A stretch of 64,000 nucleotides of DNA, taken from assembly GCA_022495005.1 (NCBI GenBank), contig JAGYXB010000809.1:116314-180313 (forward strand). The letters run 5' to 3'. Made by a program: the position numbers and the translations under genes. How positions within the stretch are numbered: the first letter of the stretch is position 1; every line of letters begins with the position of its first letter. This stretch comes from Rhyacophila brunnea. Its lineage: Eukaryota; Arthropoda; Insecta; Trichoptera; Rhyacophilidae. Under the pieces are notes generated by a model. That model was not told the DNA's origin. It saw only the letters and a list, made by a program, of their open reading frames with translations, and ran no database searches. Positions 12,401 to 21,400 of the stretch are shown here, piece by piece.

Positions 12401-15400
12401 AACGGGTTGGTGCCACTCCTCTCGATACTCTACGACACGCAAGGCCTGTAGCGACTGGAAGTTACGTGGTACTCGCGAATAATGTTTACGCTCAAGCTCA
12501 CTGTCAGGAGTGTCAAAATTATAAAATGAGGCAATATCATAGGTAGGTATCTATTCAGTCTAGTAAAAAAATAATTAATGGGGAAGATACCCAGTTAGGA
12601 ATTAAATATCCTAATCATGGAACTATCGCTATGTATGCCAGTCCAATGTTTCAATAAAGTATCCACATCTACCATCAAGCTGAACACACCTTTTTCACCA
12701 CATTTATTTTCCAGATTCCTGTGCCGAAATACGATTGGGGTGGATATTATGGCCACGTGAAGAATTCTGACAGACGCTACGAGCACATGCTGAAAGGAGA
12801 TTATTCTTTCGGATTTTCAAAGCACCATAGTAAAGTAAGTTCCAAAATAGATATCTTTAACCAACCTACCTACCTAGTAGGTACCTACATTAGATTATGA
12901 AATAAAACCAAAACATTGAAACAATGGCCCCCACAAGGGGGGGTCTGACAGGACTCTAGCTTTGGGGCCCGGGCTCAGGAGGGGCCCGGCGAGGCGAGTC
13001 CACCAGATAAGTGAGATAAACACACATCACAAAATTGCTTTAATAGTAAAAAAAAAGTCACCTGCTTCCTTCAATACTGATATTATTTAAATTATGTGGT
13101 TGTACAATAAAAGTTTTAATTGTGTATCGATACGCGACATCTCCATGATTCAAATGGATGTATTAAAATAAGCAAAAAAACACTAAATATACACATTAAT
13201 TTTACCACGTACACCATTTGGAAAACGCTATTGTAGAGCGTCGCACCACCTTTATCCTTAGCGATAGGTAGGGGGGCCCGCCATAGATCCTATCCTGGGG
13301 GGCCGGTTCAGGTGTGGGGCTCATGATTGAAACACATCGCTAGGAAACACACTGGATTTTATTTTGAAAGTAAGATAATAGTTTTGTTTTTTCATAATAC
13401 CATTTTTTTCCATCTCGCAGCACGTTTATTTAAATCAATTCCAACAATATGTATATTATGATTTTTTTCGTTTCAAGTTTGCACACAGTGTTAATAAATA
13501 AATGCACCTAATTAAATTTGGTATAAAGATAGGTGAAGAAGCCATGCAGTGCCGTACCAAGGCGACCCTATTTGACATGTCTTACTACGGAAAATTCTAC
13601 CTCACTGGACCGGATGCGCAAATTGCTGCTAATTGGATTTTCACCGCCAATCTGGAGAGAGAAGGAAATAAGTACTTAAATATATATTAATTTTCTTTTT
13701 ATTGATCTAAAGATAGTATACTTTGCACTTTTGATTTAAAAACTAAGTATATTTAATTAATGCATTTCTTTGCTCTGAAAACTCGTACCTTACTGTATTA
13801 TACATTAGCAATAGCCCGGCACTTCTTCCGCATGAAATAGGGAAATACAAAGTGTATACATAGTATACAAAATGAAGAAATCTGTTTCGATTTTTTTTTT
13901 CAAGATAATGAGAATACCACGGTTGGATCTATATAGGGGTGCACCTTTACCCAGCCGCCAGCCAGCACGTCAGTTACCTAGTCACTAGTGCAGCGCTCGA
14001 AATGGAAAAGTTTACGAACCGGAGCGCTCGACAAATTTTCTGAAGATATTTACATTGTAATCAAATCGTATGTGTATTTTATAAAGATAAGTGTGTCAGA
14101 TTTTCTATTCTATGGCCTATCTAGCTCAGACGGACAACATATTTTTTCCACGAGACGGAGCGATAATTTTACAAATGTCACGAGTCGGAACGGCGCTCCG
14201 GTGCGTTCCGTTCCATTTCGAGCACTGCACTAGTGCATATCATAATATTCGACTTGGAGCTCGAGTTAGCCCGCACGATAAACAATGATTGGATGTGGTC
14301 GCGCCTCTCTACTCGCACCTTACCTCACCACTCCATCGTTGTTAACTGACCACTTAACCTACTTGTCATGAATTGTTGTAAAAGCGTTATTTTAGAAAAG
14401 TTTTATTTTATAACTTTGAAGCCATATCATGTCAAGATGAGTTTTAAATTATAGAGTGATTAAATTGATACCAATAATGTAGTCTATAGACTTTGCAAGT
14501 TCCATCAATATTGGTTCTATAACGGAGCAACTAGACAGACGAGACAACAGATTCATGTTATACTATGGAAGTTAATAGTCAAAACGCTAATCGAACGAAA
14601 TGACAAATGGACATTTCAATTATATTGTTAGTATGTATAAATTTCCAGATCGAAACGTCGATTAGGTATACAATTGTTAATGTCAATTAGTAGGTTGCGA
14701 TTCAGTGACGTACCCTGGGGGTGTACATAGATGCCACGTTACTTATTGTTAAGGGCCCGCTGAAGAGCCCGCGCTTCAAATATAATTCAGTATAAAAAGG
14801 ACCTCGGCGTCGTAACTACGTCAATTTAAATCGATCTTTTCGCAAAAATCACTAATCATCGGAGATTTTATTTCAAGAAATATTATTATTATTACTGATA
14901 ATTTCTGCCGCGCGGAGAATTATTATTATTTTATGAACACCTGCGAGATGAAGCCGATCAGAAAACAGGGCTGTCAAAATAATATTAAGCATTCATATTT
15001 TTTAAATGTTAATTTCATCATGGTTTTAATCAAACCTGTGCAAGTACGTACTGATAACTTGGGTGGATTTTGTAACAAACATACTATTGATATATATACG
15101 GGTATATTATTATTATAGCCCAATTCAAATTGAACATAGGTTGATACTCAATTACTATTATAGTATGTTTATGATTTCGAGAAAATAATACGATGGTATA
15201 ATTAATCCATATCAATTGTTTGAAAACATTACATTCGCACTTTGCACAAAATTACAAACACATTCGAAGTTTGCCGCACACGTACAGACCACGTGATATT
15301 TGTTTACGCAAAATCGTCGCTTTTCAAAATGGCGAATTTGATTACCAGATTTTACTGCGATGAATCAGTATGTTCCTTTTTGTCTTTTTTATTCGTAGGT

Positions 15401-18400
15401 TTGTTTACTATGTACACCGAGAAATTTCCATTTATAAACTCGGAAACGATTTTTACAGAAGAGTTTTGGAATATAATGCAACCAAAACTGGAAAAAATTC
15501 TATCATGGGTGTTGACTTCCTGAATCAGCTAAGCCCAGGTCCATGCCACTACGTGAACCACAGTGGATGTTAAGCCATTTCCACACTGGCAACAAGTTGC
15601 TGGCAACCTCATTAAATTTTACGATACTTACCATAATTGCTTAAGAAATTTTACAATAATTATCGTAAAATCTAACGAGGTTGCCAGCAAATTAACCTGT
15701 TGCCAGTGTGGACCCGGCATTAGATGCACAAAACTTAAATAATATATATTATAAATAAAAATTTAAAATTATAAATATATATTATGATTTATGTCTTCGA
15801 CAGCCCTGATGAAATAAATGTGAAATATGAGTCGGATCAGTCACAGAGCAAATTTATTAACACAAACAACTTTGACACGACCTTTTTTATATTAACTAGT
15901 AGACCAGATATTATGGACCACATGTTAAAAAATCATATTTTCAATTCTCAAGGCCAATTCTGTAGAACGTCCTCTTAAGACACTGACTTATTTTTATGTG
16001 TGTGTTTTTTTTCCAGCAAAGTTGTATACACATGTGTATTAAATGAGGCAGGTGGTGTTGAGGCAGATCTCACAGTGAGTATCATGGACAATGGCACTGG
16101 AAATCTTCACGAGCCCATTTTCAAGGCAATTATTAATCACTTATAACTTTATAACATAATCTACTCAAAATTTTGTTGTCTACGCATATGCAGAGAATGC
16201 ACAGGAAAGAATAATTTTCGGAATTTTAACAGAATTCCTTTCAAATAGTATCATGCAACGAGAATATTATACTAAGAATAAAAATTAGAAGATAAAAAGA
16301 ACTTTTTATACCTATACAACGTTTTAAATTTTTCTGTTGATTCATATAAACTTGACTTGACTAGCTTAAACGATCAAAAAAATTTGTGCTTGAAATACTG
16401 AATAATGGAATGTCATTTCATATTGATATTCCATAGTAACGCACGTATATATTATTTAATAATTTAGTTATTAGGACCCCCTAGAAACCAATAATGGTAT
16501 AGTAATAACTTTTCATACAAAACAGAATTAACTAAAAATGAATTCAATTCTACTTAAACATAGCTAAAAGAATTAAAAAATGCATTGGCATCGTGTTCTG
16601 ATATATTCTAAAAGTTTCAAATGTCTAGCTAGTCGGGAAGTTAGTTAAAAATCGATTGCAAGATTTGTACCGGACAAACAACCACCGGACAAATAAGAAT
16701 ACGACCTAAGAAAAACGTTGTAAAATATAGATAATTTGAAACGCTCAGTAACATACCTAGAAAAAATACTACCTACAGACCTACAAAGTTATCTGTAGCA
16801 TGGCCAAAAATGGAACTACGAACTACCATAAGACGCCATTTTGAAAATTTCATTCGAATGTAAGATTTTGTCCAGTTACGAGCCTCGATTTGGTAGTTTT
16901 CGACAGTGGCTCCCCCATCCCATTCTTCAGATAAATTTGTAGGTCTGTACCTATATCTTCAAATCTGATATATTAATCATTAGAAAATTTCCTTCTGAGG
17001 CGGACAAAACCGGACCAGATTTATTTATTAAAATTAGAAAAAGTAGGTACTGTAAAAAATGCGTTTTATTAAATTAAACTAATAATACAATTCATTTCCA
17101 CAACGAATTGACAGTTAACACAATAAAAGAAAAAGTATTAATCATTGAATAAAAATATTCTGTGCATAAGAAATTTCGAACAAAACGTTTATGGACCTCT
17201 TATTTAAATGTTATTATGTAAAAAAATTGTTATAATAAAAGTATCAAAAAAATCAGTAACAGTGGTGGTGGAACTGCAGTAAGCTAGGTTGGCGACCTCG
17301 AGTCCTTTTTTCGAGGTGGAGTGACTGCGCACAATTTCAGAATCAGTTCGCACATAGTTTTTAATGTTGAAATCAGGGCTCGAAATGGACCGGAACGCAC
17401 CGGAGCGCCGTTCCGGTTCATACAATTCCCAAATTATCGCTTCATCTCGTGTAAATATTAATTTGACCGTCTGAGCGGGATATGTCATAGTATAAAAAAA
17501 AAACTAACACAATCGTTTTTTTATGTACATATATGTATATAATTGGATAAGTAACAGTGTTAATATTTTCGTAAAATTATCAAGCGCTCCGGTTCGTAAA
17601 ATTTTCGATTTCGAGCGCTAGTTGAAATAGAAAATTGTGTCATTGTTTTATTTAACAACTTAAAAAACAAAAATCCACCGTGATTTTTAAACATTGGCAG
17701 TGATTTTTTTATGATTTCAGGGGCGAGGGTTTTACATAGTTGCGAGTGGATTTTCAGCCCAAAGTACTCTTAGTCACATGCAGAAAGTTATCTACCAAAA
17801 AGGTCTTAAAGCGACGCTCACGGACGTCACTGAACAGCTAGGAATAATTTCTTTGCAAGGACCCGAAAGGTAAAATCACGCACATTCCATCACAAGTATT
17901 ATCCCGGCGGCATAGCTCGGAAAATCCAATGACTAAAATTGTGCATTAGGTATTGTATAAAACGATGACCTTTCGTATGATGAATAAGCATAATATCCTA
18001 AGGGTCGTTTTAAAGATACTTTATTGAACCGCATCAAAATTCAGACAAGAGTCTCTAAATAACGAAATGGCGGAGAAATATTCAATTTTCATGTACCTAT
18101 TGTGTATGATTAAAATTATTTTACGGTGCTGAATACTAATTTAAAGTGAAACTTGATCTGTTGCATTAAATTGGAAATCAATGAAACACCAATACACTAA
18201 TTATCATATGAAGCATACCTATACGGACAGCAGACCTATACAATAGTTTTACAGTTGGGCTATACCTACTTCAGTTGATGCATGGTCTAAAAAGATCGTG
18301 GCTAGGCGATGCGCTGATTGTGCAAATGACGCGTGCCGAACGAAATATAATTTGTCATAAAAATCCAACATGCGTCCATTTAATGTTATGTTTATTGTTA

Positions 18401-21400
18401 TATTACTAATAATAATAGTATATTCATTGACTTGTTTTCTTTTTTAAGTACATACATAAAGTTTTTTAGTCATCTTTACACAATTTAAGAATATTTTCAT
18501 CCGACGACATGTCAAAACAAATCGACGTGCGGACACCTCTACTGTCGGTCTCCGATTGGCGAGTAGTTTGAAATTTCGTCGCACCTACTGTTGAAAATTA
18601 TTTGCCGTTTCACTGAAGTACGCTCTTAAAACTTTGCTTGATCAACTTGGCTACAGGTCATTCTCGCACATTTTAAAACAGCATCACTGTCGTAAAGCTA
18701 CCATGACTTCTCGAAATTCTGCATGCCCGAATCTATTACTCGTTTTTGTTATCAATAGTTTGTGTTTGCAATGTGCATACCTAATCTTCTCTTACTGATT
18801 GTGCAGTCAAGAGATTCTTCAAAAACTGACAGATACAGGATTCAGCGATGGAGCTTTCCCCGTCGGCACGCACCAGGCGGTCGGGTCCGGCAGGTGCAGG
18901 GCGCTGAGGGTCGGCTGGGCAGGCGAACTCGGCTGGGAGCTGCACACTCCCGCCGCTGATCTGCCGAAGCTCCTCTCCTCCTTAGTGAAGGTCGGAGGGT
19001 GGAAGCACGGAGGATGGAGGGCGCTCACATCGCTCAGTGCCGAAAAGGGTATTTTTTATTGATAATAATTTAGATAATAATAGATAATCTATAATATAAA
19101 AATCAATATTTGTTTGTTTGTTTGTTCGTATTTTATGCGCTGCCATACCGTTCATCCGATTGCGATAAAACTTTGTCAACTTATTGCTTGCACTTGCGCG
19201 AAGAGTATAGGCTATATCTTATATATAAAAATGAATGTCTGTCTGTCTGCCTGTCTTTCTGTCTGTCCCCTCTGCGTTCCTATAAAATTCATCCGATTGC
19301 GATGAAATTTTGGTAAGTGGTTGTATGCACACCCGTGATGGTTTTTAAACTAGAAAAATCATCATCTTCTTCTTCTTCTTCTTCATTATATTTTCTTTTA
19401 TTCGTATGGTTCCTATACTATTCATCCGATTGCGACGAAATTTTCGTCAGTTATTGTACGCACACCCGCAAAGGTTTCTAAATTAGAAAAACCATTTTCT
19501 TCTTCTACATTACATCTTCTTTTATTCGTATGGTTCCTATACCATTCATCCGATTACGATGAAACCTTCGTCAGTTGTTGTGGTAACACCCGCAAAGGTT
19601 TCTGAATTAGTACAACCATCTTCTTCTTCTTTTTCATTATATCTTCTTTTATTCGTATGGTTACTATACCATTCATCCGATTGCAACGAAACCTTCGTCA
19701 GTTGCTGTGGTAACACCCGCAAAGGTTTCTGAATTAGTACAACCATCTTCTTCTTCTATTCTATATTCTTCTATTCGTATGCGTTCCTATTCCATTCATC
19801 CGATTGCAATAAAACTTTCGTCACTAATTGTGGCAACACCCGCGAAGGTTTCTGAATTATTACAACTATCTTCTTCTTCTATTTTATCTTCTTCTATTCG
19901 CAATGAAACTTTGGTGAGTTGTCGTGCGCATGCCCACGAAGATTTCTGAATTAGAAAATCATCTTCTTCTTCTATTCGTATGCGTTCCTATACCATTCAT
20001 CCGATTGCGATGAAAAACAGTTGTTGTGCGCACGCCCGTGAAGGTTTCTAATTAGTACAACCATCTCTTCTTTTCTATCTGTATGCGTTCCTATATCGCA
20101 TACTGTGCCTGATCATAAGTTGCGCAAAGGTTTCTGAATTAGTACAACCATCTTCTTCTTCTATTCTATCTTATTCTATTCGTATGCGTTCCTATACCAT
20201 TTATTCGATTACAATGAAATTTTGATCAAGTAACCAGAAACGACACGTGCAGATTTGCGAATAATTACAGTCTGATATTTTGTTAGTAATGTATCCATAC
20301 AGCACATTTCTTAGATATTGGACTCATGGAAGGATGATAAAAATACCTACTGTATAAAAAATGGGGCGGCATTTTATCTAGGGACGTCACTGGTTATTGG
20401 TTACAATAAATTATTAGATGCAACTGATGTTCACCGCAGCAAGTATCAATGAAGACAAGTGCATGCATTTTATTTAATTTAATAAATCCTATGTATCATA
20501 TCATGGCTAGTGGAAATAAAACAATCAAAACTTATTATAATCAAGCAGCAGAGACTTCGTTGACGACAGTCGTTGGTGGAGTGAAGAGTATGGCATGATT
20601 ACCGAAGGCAATACATCAGTACCTATGTATTTTTTGGGACAGTTAATGGTTGTATGCAGAACCTCGTCAGTAAAATGGTATTATGAGACAAACTATAAAT
20701 CACTCCTTCATAAAAACAAGGACGAACAAAAAGAATTTATTGATCGGGCAATTAAAAATATTCAATCAACAAACCTAATGAAATTTATCGGCTAATATAA
20801 CATATTCAAACATAATATCTGCTTGTTATTTTGCCTGAAACATAATCACTAAATAATTACAATATAAAAAGAACTTTTTATATACCACGTGTTTAATTTT
20901 TCTGTTGAATCATATAAACTTGACAATTCTATGTATTAATAAATGCTTTTTTGTATTTGATAGAAATACTGAATAAATATAGAATACTGAAATGTCATTT
21001 TGATATTTCATATTGATTTCTATAGTAACGCACGTATATATTAATAATTTAGTTGCTAGGACCCCTTAGCAACCATTAATAGTGTTTTACTTTTTACGAT
21101 TTTTTTCCGAAATAACTTTCTATACAAAAAAGAATTAACTGAAAATTAATTCAATTCTGCTTAAAGATGGCTAAAGTATTAAAAGAATGGATTGTCGTCG
21201 TGTTCTGATAATATATTCTAAACGTTTCAAATGTCCAGCTAGTCGGGAAATTAGTTAAAAATCTTCAATCGTCCAATACAAATCTAGGACAAACAAGAAA
21301 AATTTTGTACTGGACAAACAAGACGATACCCCCAGTTCAATAGGGGAACAACTCATAGAACATTGTTCCAAGATAATGGCGTTTGAATTTTTTTGTTAGT

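Noticed and set aside
16075..16080. GTGAGT as the sole donor of SARDH exon 12
   Set aside because: Using only this donor would delete a segment aligned to the family. It is kept as an alternative rather than the main call.
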